Shown here piece after piece: positions 16,582 through 23,094 of a DNA stretch of 64,000 nucleotides. A program made the translations under genes and the position numbers. Origin of the DNA: Flavobacteriales bacterium (GTDB lineage Bacteria; Bacteroidota; Bacteroidia; Flavobacteriales_F; PHOS-HE28); assembly GCA_016788205.1 (NCBI GenBank), contig JAEUTA010000003.1:154016-218015 (forward strand). Direction: 5' to 3'. The stretch's first letter is position 1; the number at the start of each line of letters is the position of its first letter. The notes below the pieces were generated by a model that saw nothing but the letters and a program-made list of their open reading frames with translations, was not told the origin of the DNA and did not search any database.

Positions 16582-16703
16582 AGCGTATGCTCATTAAGCA
16601 CCGCAAACCGATCATCATCACCACGTCGGTGATCGTGCTTCAAGTGCTGTTCGGATTCGACCCGAAGTTCTGTGCCATCAACATCATCTGGCTCCTCGTA
16701 TGA
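16578..16703 (+). CDS. 41-residue single-pass membrane protein of unknown function
   Basis: This small gene starts MKRMLIKHRKPIIITTSV, has one hydrophobic helix, and ends with FDPKFCAINIIWLLV. Both ends are coupled: its ATG overlaps the methyltransferase stop (ATGA) and its stop overlaps the arsC start (ATGA). Such tight packing makes it a real gene and not a chance frame. The basic N terminus suggests a cytoplasmic face, and the single cysteine could bind a metalloid. I do not recognise the family. Confidence 0.7.
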   Translation: MKRMLIKHRKPIIITTSVIVLQVLFGFDPKFCAINIIWLLV

Positions 16704-17113
16704 TGCGCATTCTCGTGCTCTGCACAGGCAACAGCTGCCGCAGCCAGATGGCTGAAGGATACCTGCGCTATTTCTCGGGCGACAAGGCGGAGATCCACAG
16801 TGCGGGTGTGGAAACACATGGTGTCAACCCACGAGCTGTCGCGATCATGCTGGAGGATGGTATAGACATCGGTGGTCATACATCGAACAACATCGATGAA
16901 TACCGCGATCTATCCTTCGACCACGTGATCACGGTGTGCAACAATGCACGGGAACGTTGCCCGTGGTTCCCCACTACGGCCCAAAAGCACCACCGCGACT
17001 TCGCGGACCCTGCGAAAGTCAATGGAACTGAGGAGGAGATCATGCGAGCCTTCCGTACGGTACGGGCAGAGATCAAGGCGTACTGCAGGGACTTCATCGC
17101 CCAGTATGCCTGA
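16700..17113 (+). CDS. arsC: ArsC, thioredoxin-coupled arsenate reductase
   Basis: A 137-residue enzyme of the low-molecular-weight phosphatase fold. It has Cys8 in the P-loop CTGNSCRS, and Cys80 and Cys87 in VITVCNNARERCPWF. The three-cysteine spacing equals that of Staphylococcus aureus ArsC (10/82/89), which reduces arsenate to arsenite and is recycled by thioredoxin. A thioredoxin gene lies under 1 kb downstream. ATGATG gives two possible starts; the first overlaps the 41-residue gene. No arsenite efflux pump (ArsB or Acr3) is encoded nearby, so methylation may be the main exit route here. Confidence 0.93.
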   Translation: MMRILVLCTGNSCRSQMAEGYLRYFSGDKAEIHSAGVETHGVNPRAVAIMLEDGIDIGGHTSNNIDEYRDLSFDHVITVCNNARERCPWFPTTAQKHHRDFADPAKVNGTEEEIMRAFRTVRAEIKAYCRDFIAQYA

Positions 17114-17179
17114 TAGGATCGCACGCTGATCGCCGGAGGTATCCGAGTTTCTGAAGTCGGCCCGCGGTCTCAGGTGGTT

Positions 17180-17195
17180 GGTGATGATCATCACC
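17180..17195. promoter_or_regulatory. 16-bp perfect palindrome before the DUF2892 gene
   Basis: GGTGATGATCATCACC is perfectly self-complementary. Its core TGATGATCATCA fits TGA-N6-TCA, the Crp/Fnr-type pattern seen elsewhere in the window, and it is centred about 50 bases before the ATG at 17237. It lies in the 123-bp gap that separates arsC from the next gene set. Confidence 0.5.
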
Positions 17196-17236
17196 GATCG
17201 CGCACGTCTTTCTGCGGATCTTTGACACATAAAGTC

Positions 17237-17443
17237 ATGAAGATGAAAGCCAACATGGGAACGCTGGATCGCACCGTACGCACACTGATCGCGTTGGCGA
17301 TCGCCGGGCTATACTTCGGCGGTGTCTTGTCCGGTACGGTGGGCATCGTGCTACTCGTTCTCGCGGTCGTGTTCCTGCTGACCAGCCTGATCAGCTTCTG
17401 CCCGCTTTACGCACCACTGGGCATCACCACGTGCAAGCGATGA
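17237..17443 (+). CDS. DUF2892 (YgaP-like) membrane protein
   Basis: A 68-residue protein with NMGTLDRTVRTLIALAIAG, the usual DUF2892 opening, two membrane helices and a FCPLYAPLGITTCK end. In YgaP this domain is fused to a rhodanese. Here a rhodanese is encoded separately two genes downstream, so the two may cooperate in sulfane-sulfur handling. The ATG at 17237 was chosen because upstream residues in frame do not fit. ATGA overlap with the next gene. Confidence 0.85.
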   Translation: MKMKANMGTLDRTVRTLIALAIAGLYFGGVLSGTVGIVLLVLAVVFLLTSLISFCPLYAPLGITTCKR

Positions 17444-17646
17444 GGCGTGTCTGGCTCCTGACGGCGGTGGCTGCCCTCGCGGGCGCGGCATTGGGCTGGT
17501 CATACTGGTACTACTTCGGTTGTACCAACGGGTGTGCCATCACCAGTAGCCCACTGAATAGTTCCCTTTACGGAGCGCTCATGGGCGGCCTGCTCCTGCA
17601 CACCTTCAAGCGGAGTCCTTCTGCAACGAACCCTGACCAACTCTGA
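17440..17646 (+). CDS. DUF6132-like small membrane protein
   Basis: A 68-residue protein with two helices flanking YYFGCTNGCAITSSPLNSSL, a Cys-containing segment typical of the DUF6132 family in Bacteroidota, which often neighbours rhodanese and DUF2892 genes. Two cysteines three residues apart may react with sulfur. Its start overlaps the previous stop (ATGA); the rhodanese gene starts 1 base after its stop. Confidence 0.75.
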   Translation: MRRVWLLTAVAALAGAALGWSYWYYFGCTNGCAITSSPLNSSLYGALMGGLLLHTFKRSPSATNPDQL

Positions 17647-17647
17647 T

Positions 17648-17950
17648 ATGCTACGCTCGCTCTTCGGCCTCGGCCCCAAAGTGGACTTGACCGCGCTGTT
17701 GCTCAATGGTGCCACGATCCTCGATGTGCGCACGTCCGCTGAATATGCAGAGGGGCACGTGAAGGGCTCTATCAACATTCCGTTGGACCAGCTACAGCGC
17801 TCCCTTGCCCAAGTGCCAAAAGGCAAGCCGGTGATCACGTGTTGCAGGAGTGGCATGCGAAGCGCTACTGCACAAACGGTGCTCCGGGACCATGGTTTTG
17901 AAGCCTACAACGGTGGGCCTTGGACTAATGTTGATCGCCTGCGTAAATGA
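17648..17950 (+). CDS. Single-domain cytoplasmic rhodanese
   Basis: A 100-residue rhodanese domain without a signal peptide: ILDVRTSAEYAEGHVKGSINIP, then the active loop CRSGMR with Cys66, preceded by Cys65. It transfers sulfane sulfur between thiols. The stop overlaps the thioredoxin start (ATGA), so the two are made together; thioredoxin is a common acceptor for rhodanese persulfide. Confidence 0.9.
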   Translation: MLRSLFGLGPKVDLTALLLNGATILDVRTSAEYAEGHVKGSINIPLDQLQRSLAQVPKGKPVITCCRSGMRSATAQTVLRDHGFEAYNGGPWTNVDRLRK

Positions 17951-18258
17951 TCATGGAGCGACCGCGGACGTTCGAGCAGTTGATCTCATCGGAAATACCG
18001 GTGCTGGTCGACTTCTTCGCTGAGTGGTGTGGTCCGTGCAAGATGATGCCACCTATCCTGACCGAGTTGAAGCGTTTGGTTGGCGATGGCGCCACTGTGA
18101 TCAAGGTGGATGTTGACCGCAACCCTGGTGCAGCACAAGCCTACGGTGTCCGCGGTGTGCCAACGCTCATCCTGTTCAAGAACGGTAAGCCCGTATGGCG
18201 CCGGTCGGGTGTGATGAGCGCGGTGCAACTACGCGACGCCATTGCACTGCATCTTTGA
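17947..18258 (+). CDS. Thioredoxin
   Basis: A 103-residue thioredoxin with FFAEWCGPCKMMPP (Cys28 and Cys31), VDVDRNPG, the cis-proline in RGVPTLILFKNGKPV and the usual last helix. No signal peptide, so it acts in the cytoplasm. It can reduce ArsC and accept sulfur from rhodanese, both encoded just upstream. The start overlaps the rhodanese stop by 4 bases. Confidence 0.93.
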   Translation: MIMERPRTFEQLISSEIPVLVDFFAEWCGPCKMMPPILTELKRLVGDGATVIKVDVDRNPGAAQAYGVRGVPTLILFKNGKPVWRRSGVMSAVQLRDAIALHL

Positions 18259-18276
18259 ACGACCAAAGACATCACG

Positions 18277-18660
18277 ATGCGACACCTTGCCATTCTACCC
18301 GTCCTTGTCCTCCTCCTTTCCTTGAGCTGTTGCCAGGCACAGACAGGCAACATGGTGGACGTTCCGACGTTGCAGGCGGAACTAGCCAAGGGCGACCTGC
18401 AACTTGTGGATGTGCGCACACCTCAGGAATGGAGCACCGGACATATCGAAGGGGCGCGGCACATCGACTGGTTCAGCGATGATTTCAAAGCCGAAGTGGG
18501 CAAGCTGGATAGGAAGAAGCCCGTGCGCCTTTATTGTGCGGCTGGCGGACGGAGCGAAGAGGCGCGTGAGCTGCTGCGCGAAATGGGCTTCACCGATGTG
18601 CTTGACCTGGACGGTGGAATGGGCGCCTGGAAGAAAGCCGGGGCGCCCGTGGCGAAGTGA
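18277..18660 (+). CDS. Exported rhodanese-like (probable lipo)protein
   Basis: A 127-residue protein with a hydrophobic N terminus ending LSLSCCQAQ, which could be a lipoprotein signal (Cys18) or a cleaved signal peptide. One rhodanese domain follows: LQLVDVRTPQEWSTGHIEGA and the active loop CAAGGR with Cys87. It therefore probably works in the periplasm, complementing the cytoplasmic rhodanese. It ends one base before the convergent Crp/Fnr gene. Confidence 0.88.
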   Translation: MRHLAILPVLVLLLSLSCCQAQTGNMVDVPTLQAELAKGDLQLVDVRTPQEWSTGHIEGARHIDWFSDDFKAEVGKLDRKKPVRLYCAAGGRSEEARELLREMGFTDVLDLDGGMGAWKKAGAPVAK

Positions 18661-18661
18661 A

Positions 18662-19264
18662 TTAGCTGAGCGGATGCACTTCCACAAGGCCACGGCCAAG
18701 TGAGACCAGCCCCCGCTGGCGCAACTGTTGCAGCAGTCGGGTGATCACTTCGCGGGGGGAACTCAGTTCGTCAGCGATCTGTTGATGGGTGATGTGCAGC
18801 ATGGGCGTGCCCGAGGCTTGGGAGCGCTTCACCAGATAGTTCCAGAGCTGCTCGTCCAGCTTCCTGAAAGCCACCACCTCGAAGGCCTCGATGAGCTCCT
18901 GAAAACGCTGGGCCTGGGTCTCGTTCACGTACTTGCGCCATTCCGGATGCACCATCCATGCATCCACATAGCCAACAGGGATCAGGGCAAGTTCCGCATC
19001 CTCCTCCACGATCGCGAGCACTGCGCTTTCCCGCTTGGAAACGCAGCAGGTCAGGGAAGAGGCGCACGATTCACCGGGGAGGATGTGATAGAGGTAGCGC
19101 TCGTGTCCCTCTTGGTCCTGGGCCAGGATGCGCAGGCTCCCTTTCTGCACGATGGGGATATGCGTGATGGGGTCACCTACACGCATGAGCTGGGTTCCCG
19201 CAGCCACGCGCTTATGAATGGTCATCTGCTCGAATTCGCGCTGGAGTGTCGCATCCATGAACAT
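18662..19264 (-). CDS. Crp/Fnr-family transcriptional regulator
   Basis: A 200-residue regulator: cyclic-nucleotide-binding-type beta roll (about 20-125) with GTQLMRVGDPITHIPIVQKG, and a C-terminal HTH with HITHQQIADELSSPREVITRLLQQL. The recognition helix has an E-x3-R pattern as in Fnr and Dnr, which bind TGA-type half-sites. A short cysteine group (CASSLTCC) lies in the beta roll. The start at 19264 fits the family N terminus. The palindrome TGACGAACGTCA lies 50 bases upstream, so autoregulation is likely. Ligand unknown. Confidence 0.88.
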   Translation of the reverse strand: MFMDATLQREFEQMTIHKRVAAGTQLMRVGDPITHIPIVQKGSLRILAQDQEGHERYLYHILPGESCASSLTCCVSKRESAVLAIVEEDAELALIPVGYVDAWMVHPEWRKYVNETQAQRFQELIEAFEVVAFRKLDEQLWNYLVKRSQASGTPMLHITHQQIADELSSPREVITRLLQQLRQRGLVSLGRGLVEVHPLS

Positions 19265-19313
19265 GCATCCAAAGTAAGCGGTCGATCCGCGTGCCGGAAG
19301 CCGTTCAAGGGAC

Positions 19314-19325
19314 TGACGAACGTCA
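19314..19325. promoter_or_regulatory. Crp/Fnr-type palindrome between the crp/fnr and cysteine-dioxygenase-like genes
   Basis: TGACGAACGTCA is a perfect TGAC-N4-GTCA palindrome between divergent genes, centred 55 bases from the crp/fnr ATG and 43 bases before the ATG at 19363. It differs by one base from the site at 5893 before the cbb3 operon. Confidence 0.65.
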
Positions 19326-19362
19326 GGGAGCGCCACGCATGCTCCCGATAGGTTTGCACATC

Positions 19363-19899
19363 ATGTCCGCGGAACGTGTATCCACCGGCCTCGCCCCGTT
19401 GTTGAGCATCGGTGCGCTCGTGCGTGAATTGCTGCGCGAGCCGGAACCAGAACGCTTCGGGTCCATCTTGGCGCAGTATACCTTTCCCAGCCACGATCTG
19501 CTGCCCTATCTCCGTTGGAACATGCGCCATTACACGCGTACGTGCGTCGCGCGCAACGATCGTTTCGAGCTTTTGGTCGTGTGCTTCGAGGCCGACCAGC
19601 GCACAAGCATCCACGACTACGACAGTGAAGTGGCGTGGATACAACCGTTGATGGGTGAAGTGATCGAAGAGCGTTTCAGCAGGGCCCATGACGGGTCGCT
19701 CCTGCTCGATGGTACTTCCAGGTTGATGACCGGGCGCATGGGTGCGCTCACGCGCGAAGACTCCATCCATCGCTTCACGGCGCAAGGAACGGGGCGCTCC
19801 ATCACCCTGAACCTGTACGCACCGCCGATGAGCCAATGGCGGGTGTACGATGAAGGGACCGGAGCTGTTCGGATGCAGGAGGCCGGACCACCGCGTTGA
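19363..19899 (+). CDS. Cysteine-dioxygenase-like cupin protein with an altered metal site
   Basis: A 178-residue homologue of cysteine dioxygenase. It has YTR, a TSIHDYDSE block aligning with the SIHDH motif, a later His136 (SIHRF) and LYAPP near the end matching LYSPP. Of the three iron-binding histidines (86, 88 and 140 in the mammalian enzyme), the middle one is Tyr86 here, and the cross-link cysteine is absent. Activity as a normal cysteine dioxygenase is therefore doubtful. The start at 19363 places the upstream palindrome at a usual activation distance; the ATG at 19339 is an alternative. It precedes the sensor kinase by 9 bases. Confidence 0.75.
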   Translation: MSAERVSTGLAPLLSIGALVRELLREPEPERFGSILAQYTFPSHDLLPYLRWNMRHYTRTCVARNDRFELLVVCFEADQRTSIHDYDSEVAWIQPLMGEVIEERFSRAHDGSLLLDGTSRLMTGRMGALTREDSIHRFTAQGTGRSITLNLYAPPMSQWRVYDEGTGAVRMQEAGPPR

Positions 19900-19908
19900 T
19901 ACTTGGTG

Positions 19909-21141
19909 ATGAAGGGGGATTACCTTGTAGCCATGTCCGACGGAATAGAACGGCCATTCAAGCCGGCCGATATAGCACGCATCTGCGAGATGTTGTTCAC
20001 CACGGCTGCTGAAGGGCTCGTTGTCGTGGATCCGGCTGGAGCCATCCTCATGCACAATCCGCGGTTGGGCGCCATGTTCGGTTATGCGGATGGCGCGCTC
20101 GTGGGTAGGACCGTGGAAGTGTTGTTGCCGGATGCTCTGCGGCAACGTCACGTGGAGCATCGTGCCGCCTACCATAGGAAACCCGTGCAACGCTCCATGG
20201 GGCAGGGTATGGACCTGCGCGGTAAACGACAGGATGGTAGCGTGTTCCCGGTGGAGATCAGCTTGAACCATTTCGCGGTGGACGGTCAACCTTACGTGAT
20301 GGGCTTGATCACCGACATCACCTTGCGCCACGAGGCTGAGATGGGGTTGCAACGCACCAACATGGAACTGGAGGAGCGTGTAGAACAACGGACAGCACAG
20401 CTGCGTGAGGCTGAACTGAGCGTACGTGAAGCATTGGAGAAGGAACGCGAACTGCACGCCCTCAAAAGCCGGTTCGTGGCCATGGCCAGTCACGAGTTCC
20501 GTACGCCGCTCAGCACCATCATGAGCAGTGTGGATCTCATTGCCCGTTACACGGAAGCCGGTGTGGATGAACGAGTGGAGAAGCACATAGCGCGCATCCG
20601 TGGCAAGGTGCGGGAGATGACCGCCATGCTCAATGAATTCCTTTCGTTGGAACGGATCGAGCAAGGTGAAGTGCTCTGCCAGCCGACGGCGATCGATGTG
20701 GTCCATCTCTGCATCGAACTGATCGAAGAATTGCGCGCGCTGACGAAGAGCGGCCAGGTGATAGACTACGACCACGACGGCGTGGAACGAAGCGTAACGC
20801 TGGATCGGCAGATGCTTAGCAACGTGATCACCAACCTGGTGACGAACGCTGTGAAGTACTCACCCGAAGGCCGGCGCATATCGCTCCGCACACGGATCGA
20901 AGGAGGGCGGCTCCTGGTGACCGTTTCCGATCAAGGCATTGGGATCCCACTGGAGGATCAACAACACCTGTTCGATCGGTTCTTCCGTGGAAGCAATGCC
21001 ACCACCATTCAAGGCACCGGACTCGGCTTGAACCTCGTAAAACGTTACCTCGAGCTGATGCAAGGCAACATCACGTTCACCAGCCTGCCGGGCGCCACCG
21101 TTTTCCATGTTGAACTCCCTCAACGGATACCATTGCCATGA
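19909..21141 (+). CDS. FixL-like PAS-domain sensor histidine kinase
   Basis: A 410-residue kinase without membrane segments. The PAS domain (about 20-140) aligns with the FixL haem domain: LLPDALRQRHVEHRAAY keeps His81 and Tyr88 at the FixL haem-pocket spacing, and RGKRQDGSVFPVEIS matches its core. A coiled coil (about 143-190) follows, then the H-box ASHEFRTPLS (His195), N-box NLVTNAVKYSP, G1 DQGIGIP and GTGLGLNLVK. It probably senses oxygen or a redox ligand and phosphorylates the next protein. ATG at 19933 is a possible alternative start. The stop overlaps the response regulator start (ATGA). Confidence 0.85.
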   Translation: MKGDYLVAMSDGIERPFKPADIARICEMLFTTAAEGLVVVDPAGAILMHNPRLGAMFGYADGALVGRTVEVLLPDALRQRHVEHRAAYHRKPVQRSMGQGMDLRGKRQDGSVFPVEISLNHFAVDGQPYVMGLITDITLRHEAEMGLQRTNMELEERVEQRTAQLREAELSVREALEKERELHALKSRFVAMASHEFRTPLSTIMSSVDLIARYTEAGVDERVEKHIARIRGKVREMTAMLNEFLSLERIEQGEVLCQPTAIDVVHLCIELIEELRALTKSGQVIDYDHDGVERSVTLDRQMLSNVITNLVTNAVKYSPEGRRISLRTRIEGGRLLVTVSDQGIGIPLEDQQHLFDRFFRGSNATTIQGTGLGLNLVKRYLELMQGNITFTSLPGATVFHVELPQRIPLP

Positions 21142-22199
21142 AGACGATCCTGCTGATCGAGGATGACGCGGACATGCGTGAGAACACCGCCGAGATCCTG
21201 GAACTCGCGAACTACCGCGTGCTGAAGGCGGAGAACGGACGGCGCGGCGTGGAGGCCGCACGCAAGGAAGTGCCCGACCTGGTGCTTTGCGACATCATGA
21301 TGCCTGAACTCGATGGCTACGGAGTGCTTCACATGCTGGGCCGCGATCCCACCACGGCCGAAGTGCCTTTCATCTTCCTCAGTGCGAAAGCAGAACGCGG
21401 CGATGTGCGCAAAGGCATGGAGCTGGGCGCCGACGATTACCTCACCAAACCGTTCGAGGAGAGCGAATTGCTCAATGCGATCGAAGGACGTTTGCGCCGC
21501 AGTGACCTGTTCAGGAAGGGCTTCGACAAGGGTTTTGAGGGCTTCAATAAGTTCATGGACCAGGCAAGGACCCTGGACCCGTTGAAGGATCTGGGTCGCG
21601 ATCGGAAACTGCGCACACTGAAGAAGAAGGAGACCATCTTCCACGAAGGCGATGAACTGCGGCTGATCCCTCAAGTGGTGAAAGGCAAACTGCGCACATT
21701 CAAGATCAACAACGACGGCAAGGAGTTCGTAACGGGCCTGCACGGTGAAGGGGACTTGGTCGGGTACATGGGGTTGCTGGAAAGCGGTAGGGCCATGGAA
21801 ACAGGTGAGGCACTGGAAGATGCCGAGGTCGCCATGATCCCCCGTGAAGACCTTCTGGCGTTGCTCTACAAGGACCGGGATGTCAGCATCCGATTCATCA
21901 AGATGCTCGCTGGTGATGTGCGAGAGAAGGAAGAGCGACTGCTCCAACTCGCCTACTCCAGCGTTCGCCAACGTGTAGCCCAAGCACTGCTTCGCGTACA
22001 TGCTCGCTATGGAGCCGGTGATGGTGCCGACCTCGGGTTGCACATGAGCCGTGAAGACCTTGCGACCATCGTGGGGACCGCCACGGAATCGTTGATCCGC
22101 TGCCTCACCGATCTGAAAGAGGACAAGCTGATCGACACGCAGGGCCGGAGCATCCGCATCGTGGACAAGGCGCGGTTGGAGCGACTGGCTGGAGGTTGA
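21138..22199 (+). CDS. Response regulator with receiver domain fused to a Crp/Fnr output
   Basis: A 353-residue protein. Residues 1-125 are a receiver (acidic pair near 9-11, phospho-acceptor Asp52 in LVLCDIMMPELDG, Lys104 in LTKPF). Residues about 145-265 form a Crp-type beta roll (ETIFHEGDELRLIPQVVKG), and about 270-345 a winged HTH (HMSREDLATIVGTATESLIRCL). Most response regulators have OmpR, NarL or NtrC outputs; a Crp-type output joins the FixJ and FixK roles in one protein. It is coupled by ATGA to the kinase gene upstream and its end overlaps the TauE gene. Confidence 0.9.
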   Translation: MKTILLIEDDADMRENTAEILELANYRVLKAENGRRGVEAARKEVPDLVLCDIMMPELDGYGVLHMLGRDPTTAEVPFIFLSAKAERGDVRKGMELGADDYLTKPFEESELLNAIEGRLRRSDLFRKGFDKGFEGFNKFMDQARTLDPLKDLGRDRKLRTLKKKETIFHEGDELRLIPQVVKGKLRTFKINNDGKEFVTGLHGEGDLVGYMGLLESGRAMETGEALEDAEVAMIPREDLLALLYKDRDVSIRFIKMLAGDVREKEERLLQLAYSSVRQRVAQALLRVHARYGAGDGADLGLHMSREDLATIVGTATESLIRCLTDLKEDKLIDTQGRSIRIVDKARLERLAGG

Positions 22200-22945
22200 T
22201 ACCGGGCACCGTGGAGCTGCTCGCCTTCTTCGCCCTGCTGCTGATCGCTGAGGTGCTCGGCACCGTGGGCGGCTTCGGCTCATCCATGCTGGTGATGCCG
22301 TTGGCGGGGCTCTTCCTGCCGTTCGAACAAGCTTTGGGTCTTACCGCCGTATTCCACGTATTCAGCAATGCGGCCAAGATGTTCCTGTTCCGCCAGGCGG
22401 CCTCCAAGCGCCTGCTGCTTTGGTTGGGTATACCGGCGGTCATCGGTGTCCTCGTCGGCGCGCGGCTCACGTTCTATCTGGATCAGCGCGTGCTGGCGCT
22501 GTGCCTAGGTATCGTTCTCACGACGCTCGCTTTGTTCCTGTTGGCGAAGCGCAACTGGAGACTGCGTGCCACGGATCGTAACGCCGCCGTGGGCGGTCTC
22601 CTTAGCGGCTCGATCGCAGGCCTTGCCGGAACAGGAGGTGCCATCCGAGGCATTACGCTGGCCGCCTTCGATCTGGAGAAGCTCGTGTTCGTGAGCACCA
22701 GTGCATGGATCGACATGGGCGTGGACCTCTCGCGTAGCGTGGTATACGCGGCACAGGGCTACGTCACCACCGATATGGTCGCCTACATGCCGGCCATGGC
22801 GGTGGCCAGCTTGGTCGGTAGTTGGCTGGGTAAGCGCCTCTTGTTACGCACACCGCAAGAGCGTTTCCGCACCATCGTGCTCATCCTGGTACTGGTCATG
22901 GGCGTGCTCACCACGGTGCAGGCCTTCTACGGCGCTACGCACTGA
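22196..22945 (+). CDS. TauE/SafE-family membrane exporter
   Basis: A 249-residue protein with seven or eight membrane helices of the TauE type: an N-terminal VGGFGSSMLVMPLAGLFLP motif and a mid-protein GLLSGSIAGLAGTGGAIRG repeat of it. The family exports sulfite, sulfoacetate or related organosulfur anions. It overlaps the response regulator stop through a TTG start; GTG at 22211 is an alternative. Position next to sulfur-oxidation genes suggests removal of sulfite, which is inference. Confidence 0.82.
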   Translation: MIPGTVELLAFFALLLIAEVLGTVGGFGSSMLVMPLAGLFLPFEQALGLTAVFHVFSNAAKMFLFRQAASKRLLLWLGIPAVIGVLVGARLTFYLDQRVLALCLGIVLTTLALFLLAKRNWRLRATDRNAAVGGLLSGSIAGLAGTGGAIRGITLAAFDLEKLVFVSTSAWIDMGVDLSRSVVYAAQGYVTTDMVAYMPAMAVASLVGSWLGKRLLLRTPQERFRTIVLILVLVMGVLTTVQAFYGATH

Positions 22946-23094
22946 TCCGCATCGCCACAAGGCCGAGGGTTCCGCCAAACTCAACAGTACCTTGTGCGAA
23001 AGTGCGGGAGAGGCCCTCCCGAGCGCGGGAAAGGTGCCGTCTACCTTCGGCTCGGCCGTGCGTGCATCCCTGTGCGGTCTTGTTGGTCGTGAAC

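Noticed and set aside
19222..20775. 517-codon minus-strand frame opposite the cysteine-dioxygenase-like and kinase genes
   Set aside because: It spans two plus-strand genes with clear motifs and crosses their promoter; no family features.
21120..22283. 387-codon minus-strand frame opposite the receiver-Crp gene
   Set aside because: The plus strand encodes clear receiver and Crp domains over the same bases; the minus frame has no motif.
22196..22945. TauE-like gene as part of a taurine or sulfonate transport operon
   Set aside because: No ABC transporter, TauD or sulfonate monooxygenase gene is nearby; it follows a two-component system.
23002..23094. Longer N terminus for the first T9SS cargo gene
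   Set aside because: The extra residues are Arg/Pro/Cys-rich and come before a perfect signal peptide starting at 23095.
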